Below, in pieces: positions 1 to 8,180 of a stretch of DNA of 64,000 nt (positions are counted from its first letter, which is position 1; every line of letters starts with the position of its first letter). The notes beneath the pieces were generated by a model. That model saw only the letters and a program-made list of their open reading frames with translations, did not search any database and had not been told where the DNA came from. The DNA lies in the NCBI RefSeq assembly GCF_043789415.1, contig NZ_JBDLLW010000001.1, positions 496,001-560,000 of the forward strand, read 5' to 3'. A program made the translations under genes and the position numbers. Source of the DNA: Renibacterium sp043789415 (GTDB taxonomy: Bacteria; Actinomycetota; Actinomycetes; Actinomycetales; Micrococcaceae).

Positions 1-747
1 ACCCCCCAGCAAGACCGCAGCCCAGGCCCACCAGGTGAGCAGCCCGTTGATCCGCATGAAGATCAGTCCAGTGGTTATCAGCAGCAGTGAAAGGCTGATC
101 AATCCGAAGCCCTTGAGATCGAGCCGGCCTCCGCTTCGCAGCGGTGACTCCGGAACACCGCGCCAGATCACCCAAAGGCACAGCGTGACGCACAGCGCCG
201 GGACCATCAGGGTCAACGAGATCTTCCCGACCAGCACCTCACCCAGGGCGCCTCCGGAGAGCGCACCGAGGATGACGCCGAGCTCCAATCCCGCGACCAG
301 AATCCCGGAAGCTCTCCTGGTCAGGGCCGCGGGGTTGTTATTGGCCTGGCTGTGCGAGTAGATCAAGGCGACTTCCAAGGGCAACCACACGACATAAAAG
401 CCCTGGAGCGCCCAGGCGAGCAAGAAGGTCCAGAAATCCGGGGCCAGCGCAACGCCCCAGGAGGCCAGGGCGGTGAGCGCCGTCGAAATCAAGAGCACCC
501 GGCGGTGCCCGAACATATCACCGAGCTTGGCGAGCAAGGGCACCGCCAAGGCGCTGACCAGCAGCTGGGCGGCTTCGAACCAGTTCACATCGGCGTCGTG
601 AATCTTCAGATGGCGCGCAATATCGGTGAACAACGGCGTGTAGTAGCCCTGCAAAACGCCAGAGGTCAGCTCAACGAGAAGCAGAAAACCGACGATACTC
701 CCTGCTCCCCCGAGCAGTCCCGCAGTCCCCTTCAAGCGAGTCTTCAC
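1..747 (-). CDS. MFS transporter, 3' end cut by window edge
   Basis: The reading frame is open from a GTG at 747 to base 1, giving 249 codons without a stop, so the C-terminal half lies outside the window. A Shine-Dalgarno (AGGAG on the minus strand, 754-758) sits 6 nt before the GTG. The visible part has several hydrophobic segments and the MFS loop 2-3 motif A as GDMFGHRR, so it is a major facilitator, probably a drug or metabolite exporter. It is divergent from a luciferase-like monooxygenase followed by a MarR regulator, a common arrangement for an exporter controlled by MarR. The substrate cannot be told from sequence. Confidence 0.85.
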   Translation of the reverse strand, partial: MKTRLKGTAGLLGGAGSIVGFLLLVELTSGVLQGYYTPLFTDIARHLKIHDADVNWFEAAQLLVSALAVPLLAKLGDMFGHRRVLLISTALTALASWGVALAPDFWTFLLAWALQGFYVVWLPLEVALIYSHSQANNNPAALTRRASGILVAGLELGVILGALSGGALGEVLVGKISLTLMVPALCVTLCLWVIWRGVPESPLRSGGRLDLKGFGLISLSLLLITTGLIFMRINGLLTWWAWAAVLLGG

Positions 748-865
748 AAAAATCTCCTCATAGTATTCGCCACCCCCAAACAGCGGGAATACAACCGGTG
801 CGAGTCCGGTTTCCATGGATAATAGATGCAAACGTATTTATTTATATGGGAAAGAGGACCGAATC

Positions 866-1957
866 ATGCAAATCGGCATCTTCACTGTGGGTGACGTTAC
901 AACAGACCCCACGAACAACACCACCCCCAGCGAATTCGAACGCATTAAAGCGATGACAACGATAGCCAAACACGCCGAAGAGGTGGGGCTCGACGTCTTT
1001 GCCACCGGTGAGCATCACAACCATCCCTTCGTGCCGAGTTCACCCACCACGATGCTCGGCTACATCGCAGCGCAGACCGAGCGCATCATCCTTTCCACCT
1101 CCACAACGCTGATCACTACGAACGATCCGGTGAAGATCGCCGAGGATTTCGCGATGCTGCAGCATCTGGCGGAGGGCCGGGTGGACATCGTGCTGGGGCG
1201 CGGAAACACCGCACCGGTGTATCCCTGGTTCGGCAAGAGCATGCAGGACAGCGTGGAATTGACGGTGGAAAATTACGCTCTGTTGCGCAAGCTCTGGGAT
1301 GAAGAAGTGGTCAACTGGCAGGGTCGTTTCCGTACCCCGCTCAATGGCTTCACCTCGACCCCCAGGCCGCTCGACGGCGTCGCCCCCTTTGTCTGGCACG
1401 GCTCGATCCGCACTCCTCAGGTGGCGGAGATCGCGGCTTATCACGGTGATGGGTTCTTCGCGAACAATATCTTCTGGCCCAAAGAGCACTATCAGCAGCT
1501 CATCGGCCTCTACCGGGAGCGTTACGAGCACTACGGGCACGGCGCAGCCGATCAGGCCATTGTGGGCTTGGGCGGTCAGTTCTTCATCCGGCCCAATTCT
1601 CAGGACGCGGTCAGGGAGTTCCGACCTTACTTCGACAATGCGCCGGTCTACGGACACGGACCGTCCATGGAGGATTTCACCTCGCAGACCCCGCTGACCG
1701 TGGGCAGTCCGCAGGAGATGATCGAGAAAACCCTGACTTTCCGCGAGTTCTTCGGTGATTATCAGCGTCAGTTGTTCTTGGTCGATCATGCTGGACTACC
1801 GCTGAAGACCGTTCTTGAACAGTTGGATCTCTTCGCCTCGGACGTATTGCCTACCCTGCGCAAGGAGTTCGCGGCCAGAAAACCGGCGCATGTTCCCGAC
1901 GGCCCGACCTTCGCCTCCCGCCGGGCAGCGGCTGAGAAAGCCACTGTGGGATCATGA
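866..1957 (+). CDS. LLM-class FMN-dependent monooxygenase
   Basis: A 363-residue protein of the bacterial luciferase-like (TIM-barrel, flavin-dependent) monooxygenase family. It starts MQIGIFTVGD and carries the family features TGEHH near residue 50 and VLGRGNTAPVYPWFG near 110. It resembles the CE1758-type subgroup of actinobacteria. I chose the ATG at 866 because AGAGGA (853-858) lies 7 nt upstream; an in-frame ATG at 815 has no such site. The stop overlaps the start of the MarR gene (ATGA), so the two are cotranscribed. Substrate unknown; oxidation or detoxification of a small organic molecule is likely given the neighbouring exporter and MarR regulator. Confidence 0.85.
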   Translation: MQIGIFTVGDVTTDPTNNTTPSEFERIKAMTTIAKHAEEVGLDVFATGEHHNHPFVPSSPTTMLGYIAAQTERIILSTSTTLITTNDPVKIAEDFAMLQHLAEGRVDIVLGRGNTAPVYPWFGKSMQDSVELTVENYALLRKLWDEEVVNWQGRFRTPLNGFTSTPRPLDGVAPFVWHGSIRTPQVAEIAAYHGDGFFANNIFWPKEHYQQLIGLYRERYEHYGHGAADQAIVGLGGQFFIRPNSQDAVREFRPYFDNAPVYGHGPSMEDFTSQTPLTVGSPQEMIEKTLTFREFFGDYQRQLFLVDHAGLPLKTVLEQLDLFASDVLPTLRKEFAARKPAHVPDGPTFASRRAAAEKATVGS

Positions 1958-2400
1958 GCGACCTTCGGCTCAGCGTGCAAAGCTGGGAATCCTTCTTCAG
2001 GGCCCAGGTCCGGGTGCTCCAACAGCTACAGCGAGATCCGGTTTTCAAGCGGATCAGCCTGCGCGAATACGACGTGCTGTACACGATTTCCAGCTGTCCC
2101 ACCGGCTGGGTGCGGCTCAATGAGCTCAATCGTCGGGTGATGCTCACCCAGCCGAGCATTTCGCGGCTGGTTGAGCGATTGGAAGCCCGGGGTCTGATTC
2201 AGCGGAGGATCGCGGAGGAAGATCGCCGTGGCGTGGAGATCGGACTGACCGAGCAGGGCCAGGAGCTGCAGAAGTCGGTGGGCCGAGAGCACGCCAGGGA
2301 TATTCACTGCCTCTTCTCCTCTAGCCTGACCCCCGAGGAGATGCGAGAACTCATCAGGCTGAGCAATAAGCTCGAATCGGCCGTGAGCCAGCAGGAATAG
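1954..2400 (+). CDS. MarR family transcriptional regulator
   Basis: A 148-residue winged-helix protein. The helix-turn-helix region reads LNELNRRVMLTQPSISRLVE (about residues 50-70) and is followed by the wing EEDRRGVEI, the typical MarR DRR loop. It overlaps the monooxygenase stop by 4 nt. It probably represses the monooxygenase-marR pair and the divergent MFS gene from the 748-865 intergenic region and responds to an aromatic or phenolic ligand; that is inference from family and context. Confidence 0.88.
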   Translation: MSDLRLSVQSWESFFRAQVRVLQQLQRDPVFKRISLREYDVLYTISSCPTGWVRLNELNRRVMLTQPSISRLVERLEARGLIQRRIAEEDRRGVEIGLTEQGQELQKSVGREHARDIHCLFSSSLTPEEMRELIRLSNKLESAVSQQE

Positions 2401-2454
2401 CGTTTCAGCCGGGCCGGTTGGAGCGGCCATTCAACGACAGCGGACGACGCCGGG

Positions 2455-3258
2455 CTAACGCAGGGTGATCCGGGCAGTGGGGTCCTCCACCGGCAGGTCG
2501 CCGGTCACGGTTGCGCTGACTCTGACCTCTTTGAGAGTCAGCGAGCCGCCCACGGTGGAAAGAAAAGCGGTGTCTGAGGCGTCTCGCCCGGTGGCGATCC
2601 GCAGCATCGAAGCACGGGGGGCCAGGCCGGTGGGATCGAGCACATACCACTCGCCCTCCACCCAGGCTTCAGCCACCGCATGGAAGTCCATCGGGGTCAG
2701 CCCCGGGGCATAGACGGCGGCCAGCCGAGCTGGCACGTCCTTGGCCCGCAGCAAAGAGACCGCGAGGTGCGCGAAATCACGGCAGACCCCGCGACGGGCC
2801 AGCAGGGCTTCCACAGCACCGTCAGTCGGGCTGGAAGAACCGCTGACGTAACTCAGTTCCTGAGCTACCCAGTGGCGCACCGCCTCCACCAAGGCCAGTC
2901 CGCGCAGGCCGGGGAATTCAGCATAAGAGGTGGGCAGCAATCGGTCAGATTCGCAGTAACGACTCGGCCGGACATAGCGGATGAGTTCGGTCTCGCTGGT
3001 GAGCTCGGGAGTCGCTTGGCCTTCCACCACGGCCCGGTACTGTACGTTGACCTCACTCGATTCAGCGAGTTCCAGGGCAAAAAGTCTGCCGTTGTGCAGA
3101 TCTTCGAGTTCCCGGTATGCCAGCTGCCGCCCGGCGGTTTCAATGCTGATCTGCTCTTCCACCGAGGTGTACCCTCGGTTGGCCACCGCGATCGCGAGCA
3201 CTATGGAAGTCTTCGCTTGGGTGCTGAAAATCAGCTGGGCGGAAACGGTACGTTGCAC
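2455..3258 (-). CDS. Transglutaminase-like (protease-fold) domain protein
   Basis: A 267-residue protein with an N-terminal beta-rich half and a C-terminal transglutaminase-like core. The catalytic triad is visible: Cys159 in RRGVCRDFAH, His193 in PMDFHAVAEAW and Asp208 in YVLDPTG. Bacterial members are usually amide-cleaving or cross-linking enzymes, and many have no assigned substrate. It lies 9 bp downstream of the M20 peptidase, so both may be read together. A TAGACT hexamer ends 6 nt before the GTG start, allowing an additional leaderless start. No signal peptide is visible, so it is predicted to be cytoplasmic. Confidence 0.82.
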   Translation of the reverse strand: MQRTVSAQLIFSTQAKTSIVLAIAVANRGYTSVEEQISIETAGRQLAYRELEDLHNGRLFALELAESSEVNVQYRAVVEGQATPELTSETELIRYVRPSRYCESDRLLPTSYAEFPGLRGLALVEAVRHWVAQELSYVSGSSSPTDGAVEALLARRGVCRDFAHLAVSLLRAKDVPARLAAVYAPGLTPMDFHAVAEAWVEGEWYVLDPTGLAPRASMLRIATGRDASDTAFLSTVGGSLTLKEVRVSATVTGDLPVEDPTARITLR

Positions 3259-3264
3259 CGCAAC

Positions 3265-3270
3265 AGTCTA
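3265..3270 (-). promoter_or_regulatory. Candidate -10 for the transglutaminase-like gene
   Basis: TAGACT on the minus strand ends 6 nt before the GTG at 3258 and contains the stop codon of the upstream M20 gene. No Shine-Dalgarno precedes the GTG. It could be chance in this compact spot. Confidence 0.35.
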
Positions 3271-4629
3271 TGCGAGTTTGCCGAGCAAAGATCGGTAAAA
3301 ACTGATGCCTTCCGAGAGCGTCTGCACCGAGATGCGCTCGTTGGCGGCGTGCAGGGCCGCTCTCTCCTCACCGCTCATCCGGAAGGGCGTGAACCGATAG
3401 ACGGCGTCGCTGATCGCGCAGAAATACCGCGAATCGGTCATTGCCATCGCCAGGTAGGGAACCACCGCGACATCAGGAAAGATCTCGCGGATGGTCTCTG
3501 CGAGAACCTCGAACTGCGGACCGTCGGATGACGAAACGGCAGAGGGCTCAGCGCTGTCCAAAATTTCGATCCGCACCGTGGGATCGTCGATGATCCGTTC
3601 TAGTCGGCTCAGGGTCTGCGCCACGCTGCTGCCGATCGCAATGCGCAGGTTGACCGTCGCACTGGCCTGAGCCGCGAGCGCATTCGCCGCCTTGCTGCCG
3701 CTGAGTTGAGTGACCGCCACCGTAGTGCGCACCACAGCGTTGGCCTCCGGCCCGAAGACCGGCAGGATGAAAGCCAGCGGCATTTTCAACAGACCCGCCC
3801 GGCCGAGCAAGAATTTCCGGATCCCTTTCATCTCAGCGGCGAACAGTTCGAGCATCCTGGCGCTCACCGGGTGCAGGCTGACCGGGAAAGGACGCCGATC
3901 AAGACGGGTGATGGCCGCGGCTAGCCGGGCGGTTGCGCCGCCGCTGGTCGGCGTCGAGGAATGACCACCGGCGTCACGGGTTTTCAACGCCACCGTCATC
4001 GAGCCCTTCTCGGCGAGGCCGATCATGGCGGCTCCCCTGCCCATCCTCGGGAAGGCCTCGCTGGCCACCGCCCCTCCTTCATCGAGCACCAGCCAGGGGC
4101 GCACCCCTCGCTCGGCCAGTCGGCTGACAACGCTCGCGGCATCGCGCCCGCCGACTTCCTCATCACCGCCCAACGAGAGATAAATGTCCTCGCTCGGGCT
4201 GAAACCCTGCTCCAGCAACGATTCGACCGCTTCCAGGATGGCCACCACACTGCCCTTATCGTCCAGGGCACCGCGACCCCAGACATAGCCCTCGGCTTGA
4301 ATTCCGGAAAAAGCGGGGTACTTCCACTCGTCATCCGGATCGACCGGCACAACATCCAGATGGGCCATCAGAACCACCGCCCTGCCCTGCGGCTGGGTAC
4401 CAGCCCAGCGGAACAACACCCCGCCTTGATCAATCCGTTCCCGTTGCAGGGTTCTGTGCACCGCGGGATACAAACGCTCGAGAGCTCGGATCTGCGCTTC
4501 GAACTGACTCTGGTCCTGCCGATCGCGCTCCGGATGAGCCACCGTTTCGAAGCTGATGAGTTCACTCAGGTTCCGCACGGCTCGCTGCATCAATTGAACG
4601 TCCGGCATCTTTGAACTCGGTGAAGTCAT
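3268..4629 (-). CDS. M20 family metallopeptidase
   Basis: A 453-residue di-zinc amidohydrolase/exopeptidase. Metal and catalytic motifs are present: LMAHLDVVPVD (His90, Asp92), WGRGALDDKG (Asp123/124) and GGDEEVGG (Glu157/158). A lid domain follows in the middle of the chain and a late His is expected in the C-terminal part. Length and motifs fit the carboxypeptidase/PM20D1-like group, which cleaves or makes N-acyl amino acids, but the substrate is open. The ATG at 4629 has no Shine-Dalgarno; TACACT ends exactly 6 nt before it, as in leaderless genes. An internal ATG (residue 8) is an alternative start. Confidence 0.88.
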   Translation of the reverse strand: MTSPSSKMPDVQLMQRAVRNLSELISFETVAHPERDRQDQSQFEAQIRALERLYPAVHRTLQRERIDQGGVLFRWAGTQPQGRAVVLMAHLDVVPVDPDDEWKYPAFSGIQAEGYVWGRGALDDKGSVVAILEAVESLLEQGFSPSEDIYLSLGGDEEVGGRDAASVVSRLAERGVRPWLVLDEGGAVASEAFPRMGRGAAMIGLAEKGSMTVALKTRDAGGHSSTPTSGGATARLAAAITRLDRRPFPVSLHPVSARMLELFAAEMKGIRKFLLGRAGLLKMPLAFILPVFGPEANAVVRTTVAVTQLSGSKAANALAAQASATVNLRIAIGSSVAQTLSRLERIIDDPTVRIEILDSAEPSAVSSSDGPQFEVLAETIREIFPDVAVVPYLAMAMTDSRYFCAISDAVYRFTPFRMSGEERAALHAANERISVQTLSEGISFYRSLLGKLA

Positions 4630-4635
4630 GACGGG

Positions 4636-4641
4636 AGTGTA
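4636..4641 (-). promoter_or_regulatory. -10 element of the M20 peptidase gene, leaderless type
   Basis: TACACT (TANNNT) on the minus strand with six bases to the ATG at 4629 and no Shine-Dalgarno. Confidence 0.5.
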
Positions 4642-4712
4642 TCGCGATGTCAGCGGATCGGCGGGCGAAGGTTAATACTCCGTGAACACTTGTTTCATAA
4701 GTAAATTTTTCA

Positions 4713-4741
4713 TGGACGCTTAGTTCTTAGCGGGATACCGT
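4713..4741 (+). promoter_or_regulatory. Promoter of the phosphonate-type operon with embedded inverted repeat
   Basis: TGGACG (-35, 4713-4718), a 17-nt spacer and TACCGT (-10, 4736-4741) end six bases before the GTG at 4748, which has no Shine-Dalgarno. Between the two hexamers lies an imperfect inverted repeat, CGCTTAG-TT-CTTAGCG (4717-4732, 6 of 7 pairs), where a repressor would block RNA polymerase. The RpiR protein encoded at the end of the operon is the obvious candidate; this is inference. Confidence 0.5.
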
Positions 4742-4747
4742 GTTGTT

Positions 4748-5479
4748 GTGATCCCGAACGCCTCCAGCCAAGCACCACTCCTCGTCCTTGATTTCGACGG
4801 CACCGTCGCGCTGGGTGACGGGCCGGTCCTGGCCTATGCACAGGCGGTGGCTGACCAGCTTCCCGAGCAGGCAGCCAAGGCCCTCCTCGCCGAAGTCGAT
4901 CAGTTCCTGGCCGGCGAAAGCCAGCGAGTATTCAAGGACGGTTACGACGCCGTGGCCCGGTTGAGTGAAACCACGCTGAGCCCGGAACAGCGCAGCACCG
5001 CCTATCTCGAAAGCCGGCAGGCCATCGCTCGAGGCGAAGTGACAGTGCACGCCCCGGAAGGCTTGATTGATTTTCTCCGGGAAGTGAGCGGCTACGCCGA
5101 ACGCCTGCTCTTCACCAACGCCCCGCTGGCCGGCGTCACCGAGAGCCTGATCGGGCTGGGGCTGAACGGGTTGATCGATCACGTCGTACCGAATGCCCGG
5201 AAGCCTCTCGGCTTCGCTCAGCAGCTTCCGGATTTACTGGATGGCCGCCCCGCAGCTCACCTGTTGAGCGTCGGAGATGTCTGGGCCAACGATATCGAGA
5301 TCCCCCTGAACGCCGGGTGCTCGACGGCTTTTATCGACCGCTTCGATCTCCACACCGGGCCCGCCCATCTGCGTGCCGAAACCATAGAAGAGCTCTACCC
5401 GGGCATTCAGGAATGGGCTCAAGATCCTGTCGCCTTCCAGCTTCATCACTCCCTCCCGCACTCACCACCCGATAGGTAG
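4748..5479 (+). CDS. HAD superfamily hydrolase of the phosphonate-type operon
   Basis: A 243-residue haloacid dehalogenase-fold phosphatase. Motif I is DFDGTV (Asp15 nucleophile, Asp17 acid/base), motif II is FTNAP, motif III is the Lys in NARKPLG and motif IV is SVGDVWANDIE, so all catalytic parts are intact. A helical cap lies between motifs I and II. It opens the operon: its stop is 6 nt from the phnD start. It probably removes phosphate from a small organophosphate that has been imported or released inside the cell. It lacks features that would let me call it phosphonoacetaldehyde hydrolase. Start is a GTG preceded by a leaderless-type -10. Confidence 0.82.
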   Translation: MIPNASSQAPLLVLDFDGTVALGDGPVLAYAQAVADQLPEQAAKALLAEVDQFLAGESQRVFKDGYDAVARLSETTLSPEQRSTAYLESRQAIARGEVTVHAPEGLIDFLREVSGYAERLLFTNAPLAGVTESLIGLGLNGLIDHVVPNARKPLGFAQQLPDLLDGRPAAHLLSVGDVWANDIEIPLNAGCSTAFIDRFDLHTGPAHLRAETIEELYPGIQEWAQDPVAFQLHHSLPHSPPDR

Positions 5480-5485
5480 TCCACC

Positions 5486-6520
5486 ATGAAGATGAGAATT
5501 TCCCAGAAATCCCGATTCACCGTCGGCGCCGTGGCCAGCCTGGCCTTGGTCACCAGTTTCGCGCTCTCGGCCTGCGGCGTCAGTCAGGATGCCGATGAAG
5601 CCCCCTCCGGCAGTTCCTCCGCGGCCTGTACCGGCAGCGGCACTGAGGGAGCGGCCGCTCCGACCGAGCTGACCCTGGCCCTGGTGCCCTCCGGAGACGC
5701 CAAGAAACTAGTGGACACCGTCAAGCCCCTCGAAGCGGCGCTCAGCCAACGACTCGGAATTCCGGTCCACGGAGTGATCACCGCCGACTATCAGGCGGCG
5801 GTTGAAGCGATCGGCTCGAACCAGGCGCAAATTGGCATGCTGCCCTCGCTGCAGATGAGCCAGGCCTGCGATAAGTATGGAGCCAAGCCCGCCTTGCAGA
5901 CGCAACGCAAGTCCAAATCCAGCTATGCCGCTCAGTTATTCACTAATGATCCGGGGAAGTACTGCAAGGACACTCCGGTGGCCGGACCCAACGGGATGCT
6001 GTACTGCAATGGCACTGCGAGCGGCAATGGGCCCGCCGGACTCGACCAGATCACCAAGGTCAAGGGCGCCAAGGTCGCTATGCTCTCCTCGGCCTCACCC
6101 GCGGGCTACATCTTCCCGGTGGCGGCTCTGAAGGCTCAGGGCCTCGCGGTGGAAGACCTCTCCCCCATCAAGGTCACCGCGAATGATGCTTCGGTGCTCG
6201 CGGTCTACAAAGGCGATGCCGAGGTCGGGTTCAGCTACTGGGATGCCCGCGAGGTGGTGAAGAAGGACAACCCCGATATCGGCAATAAAGTCGTGGTCTT
6301 CGCGCTGACCGACGAAATACCGAATGACGGCGTTTCCTTGAGTTCAAAGCTCAGCCCGGAATGGCAGCAGAAGGTCTCCGACGCCATGCTCGACTATGCG
6401 AAAACCCCGGAAGGCGTCAGCGCGCTCACCGCGATCTACCAGATCACCGGCTTGCAAGCCGCAGATCCGCTGAGCCTGAAGAAGACGCAGGACGCCGCCC
6501 GATCGATCGGTCTCGGCTAG
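5486..6520 (+). CDS. phnD: Phosphonate-type ABC transporter, substrate-binding lipoprotein
   Basis: A 344-residue PhnD-family periplasmic-type binding protein. It has a lipoprotein signal: basic MKMRISQKSR, a hydrophobic stretch and lipobox LSAC with Cys30 as lipidation site. A small-residue-rich linker follows, then the binding domain beginning TELTLALVPSGDA. The SSASPAGYIFP segment matches the phosphonate/phosphate oxyanion-binding loop of the family. The chain has extra cysteines (ACDKYG, YCKDT, YCNG), which may form disulfides. It is membrane-anchored on the outer face and hands ligand to PhnE. Members bind phosphonates, phosphite or phosphate esters, so the exact ligand is unknown. Confidence 0.9.
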   Translation: MKMRISQKSRFTVGAVASLALVTSFALSACGVSQDADEAPSGSSSAACTGSGTEGAAAPTELTLALVPSGDAKKLVDTVKPLEAALSQRLGIPVHGVITADYQAAVEAIGSNQAQIGMLPSLQMSQACDKYGAKPALQTQRKSKSSYAAQLFTNDPGKYCKDTPVAGPNGMLYCNGTASGNGPAGLDQITKVKGAKVAMLSSASPAGYIFPVAALKAQGLAVEDLSPIKVTANDASVLAVYKGDAEVGFSYWDAREVVKKDNPDIGNKVVVFALTDEIPNDGVSLSSKLSPEWQQKVSDAMLDYAKTPEGVSALTAIYQITGLQAADPLSLKKTQDAARSIGLG

Positions 6521-7356
6521 TGCCAGCAGCGGAATCATCCGGGATCGCTGAATCAACTGGCCTGGCACGGCAGGGCGCGCCGATCCGCTTCGAACGGGTC
6601 GGGGTGCGCTACCCCAATGGTTACACCGGGCTGAAGGACATCAGCCTGGAGATCCCCTCGGGGCAGATGGTCGGCGTCGTGGGACTTTCCGGAGCGGGCA
6701 AGTCAACCTTGATCCGGAGCATCAACGGCCTGGTGCCGATCACCAGCGGTGAGATCACGGTAGCGGACCAGCGGCTTTCCACGCTGCGCGGATCCACCTT
6801 GCGCGAGCTCCGCTCCGAGATCGGCATGGTCTTCCAGAGCTTCAATCTGGCGAAGCGCACCACGGTGCTCAATAACGTGCTCGTCGGGCGACTGCACGAC
6901 ACCCCGGCCTGGCGATCCTTGCTCTCGGCCTGGAAAAAGGACGACGTCGAACTAGCCATGCAGGCGCTGGAGCGGGTGGAGATCGTGGCGAAGGCCTACG
7001 AAAAGGCCTCTAGCCTCTCCGGTGGGCAGCAACAGCGGGTCGCCATTGCCCGAACCCTGGCCCAAAAACCTAGGATCATCCTGGCCGATGAACCGGTGGC
7101 CTCCCTCGACCCGCCCACCTCTCACGTGGTGATGCGGGATCTGCAACGGATCAATACCGAGCTCGGCATCACCGTCGTGGTTAACCTGCACTTCCTTGAC
7201 CTAGCCCGGCGCTACAGCGATCGGCTGATCGGCCTGCGTGCGGGTGAAGTGGTTTTCGACGGCTCAGGAGCGGACGCCGACGAGTCGGTCTTCGAGAGCA
7301 TCTACGGCCGTTCGCTAACCGCCGAGGACGTTTTGGAAGCGAAACCGCAGATATGA
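6520..7356 (+). CDS. phnC: Phosphonate-type ABC transporter, ATP-binding subunit
   Basis: A 278-residue ABC ATPase. Walker A is GLSGAGKST (Lys61), the signature is LSGGQQQR, Walker B is ILADEPVASLDP and the switch His is in VNLHFLDLA; all fit PhnC. The start is the GTG at 6520 that shares its G with the phnD stop (TAGTG); the frame is open further upstream inside phnD, but that part is unrelated. Its stop overlaps phnE by 4 nt (ATGA), so subunit synthesis is translationally coupled. Confidence 0.92.
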   Translation: MPAAESSGIAESTGLARQGAPIRFERVGVRYPNGYTGLKDISLEIPSGQMVGVVGLSGAGKSTLIRSINGLVPITSGEITVADQRLSTLRGSTLRELRSEIGMVFQSFNLAKRTTVLNNVLVGRLHDTPAWRSLLSAWKKDDVELAMQALERVEIVAKAYEKASSLSGGQQQRVAIARTLAQKPRIILADEPVASLDPPTSHVVMRDLQRINTELGITVVVNLHFLDLARRYSDRLIGLRAGEVVFDGSGADADESVFESIYGRSLTAEDVLEAKPQI

Positions 7357-8180
7357 CTGCTGGCCCCCTCCCCACCGCTGCACTCGACGGCCTCCCAGCC
7401 GCCGGATCCCGCCCGCTGAAACCACAGCACGCACTGCGCAATACCGTCATCGTGGCGATCCTGGCAGCCCTCACGCTCTGGGCCGGCTTCGGGATCCAGG
7501 TCGATCTGCCGGCGATCTTCAGCAATTTCGGCAATGCCTGGGGCAATCTACTCAAACTGACGCAACCCGACTACGGTTTCCTTCCGAAGACCTTCCCCGC
7601 TCTGCTGGAAACCCTCAATATGGCGGTGATCGCCACCTCCCTGGGGGCAATCATCTCCCTGCCACTGAGCTTCTTGGCCTCCCGGGCAACCAACCCGAAC
7701 ACTCCGCTGCTGCTCATCGTGCGCACCGTGCTGAATCTGATTCGCTCAGTTCCCGACATCCTCTATGCCGCGATTCTGGTCGCTGTGGTGGGGGTCGGCG
7801 CGCTCTCCGGAATCATGGCCCTGTTGCTGTTCAACCTCGGCATTATGGTCAAATTGGTCTCCGAGGCTCTCGATGGTGAAGACCGGGGTGCACAAGAGGC
7901 TGCGCTGGCCGCCGGAGCCACCTGGTTCGGCGCGAACCGAGCCACCATGCTGCCGCAGATCCTCCCTGCCTTCGCCTCACAAGCGCTCTACACCTTCGAA
8001 ATCAATATCCGGGCTTCGGCGGTGATCGGCCTGGTCGGAGCGGGCGGTCTCGGCGTGCTGATCGACAATGTGCGGAGCTTTTTCCGATACCACGAATTGT
8101 CGATGATCATCCTGGAGATCCTGGTGATGGTCGTCGTCCTCGAATCGATCTCGGCCTGGTTGCGAAGGAGACTGGTATGA
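7353..8180 (+). CDS. phnE: Phosphonate-type ABC transporter permease 1
   Basis: A 275-residue integral membrane protein with about six hydrophobic segments. The EAA loop that docks the ATPase reads EAALAAGATWFGANRATMLP, and the family C-terminal feature INIRASAVIGLVGAGGLG is present. It overlaps phnC and the second permease gene by ATGA on both sides. Two unequal PhnE subunits imply a heterodimeric channel, as in several phosphonate and phosphite systems. Confidence 0.9.
   Translation: MTAGPLPTAALDGLPAAGSRPLKPQHALRNTVIVAILAALTLWAGFGIQVDLPAIFSNFGNAWGNLLKLTQPDYGFLPKTFPALLETLNMAVIATSLGAIISLPLSFLASRATNPNTPLLLIVRTVLNLIRSVPDILYAAILVAVVGVGALSGIMALLLFNLGIMVKLVSEALDGEDRGAQEAALAAGATWFGANRATMLPQILPAFASQALYTFEINIRASAVIGLVGAGGLGVLIDNVRSFFRYHELSMIILEILVMVVVLESISAWLRRRLV

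Noticed and set aside
2680..3531. Long plus-strand frames opposite the transglutaminase and M20 genes (also 36225-38019)
   Set aside because: They mirror genes with complete catalytic motifs and show Arg/His/Gln-rich composition typical of antisense frames in high-GC DNA.
4672..4692. PHO-box-like string on the minus strand (GTTCACGGAGT followed by ATTAACC)
   Set aside because: Only one partial repeat fits the actinobacterial PhoP box and it points toward the M20 gene; too weak to report as a site.
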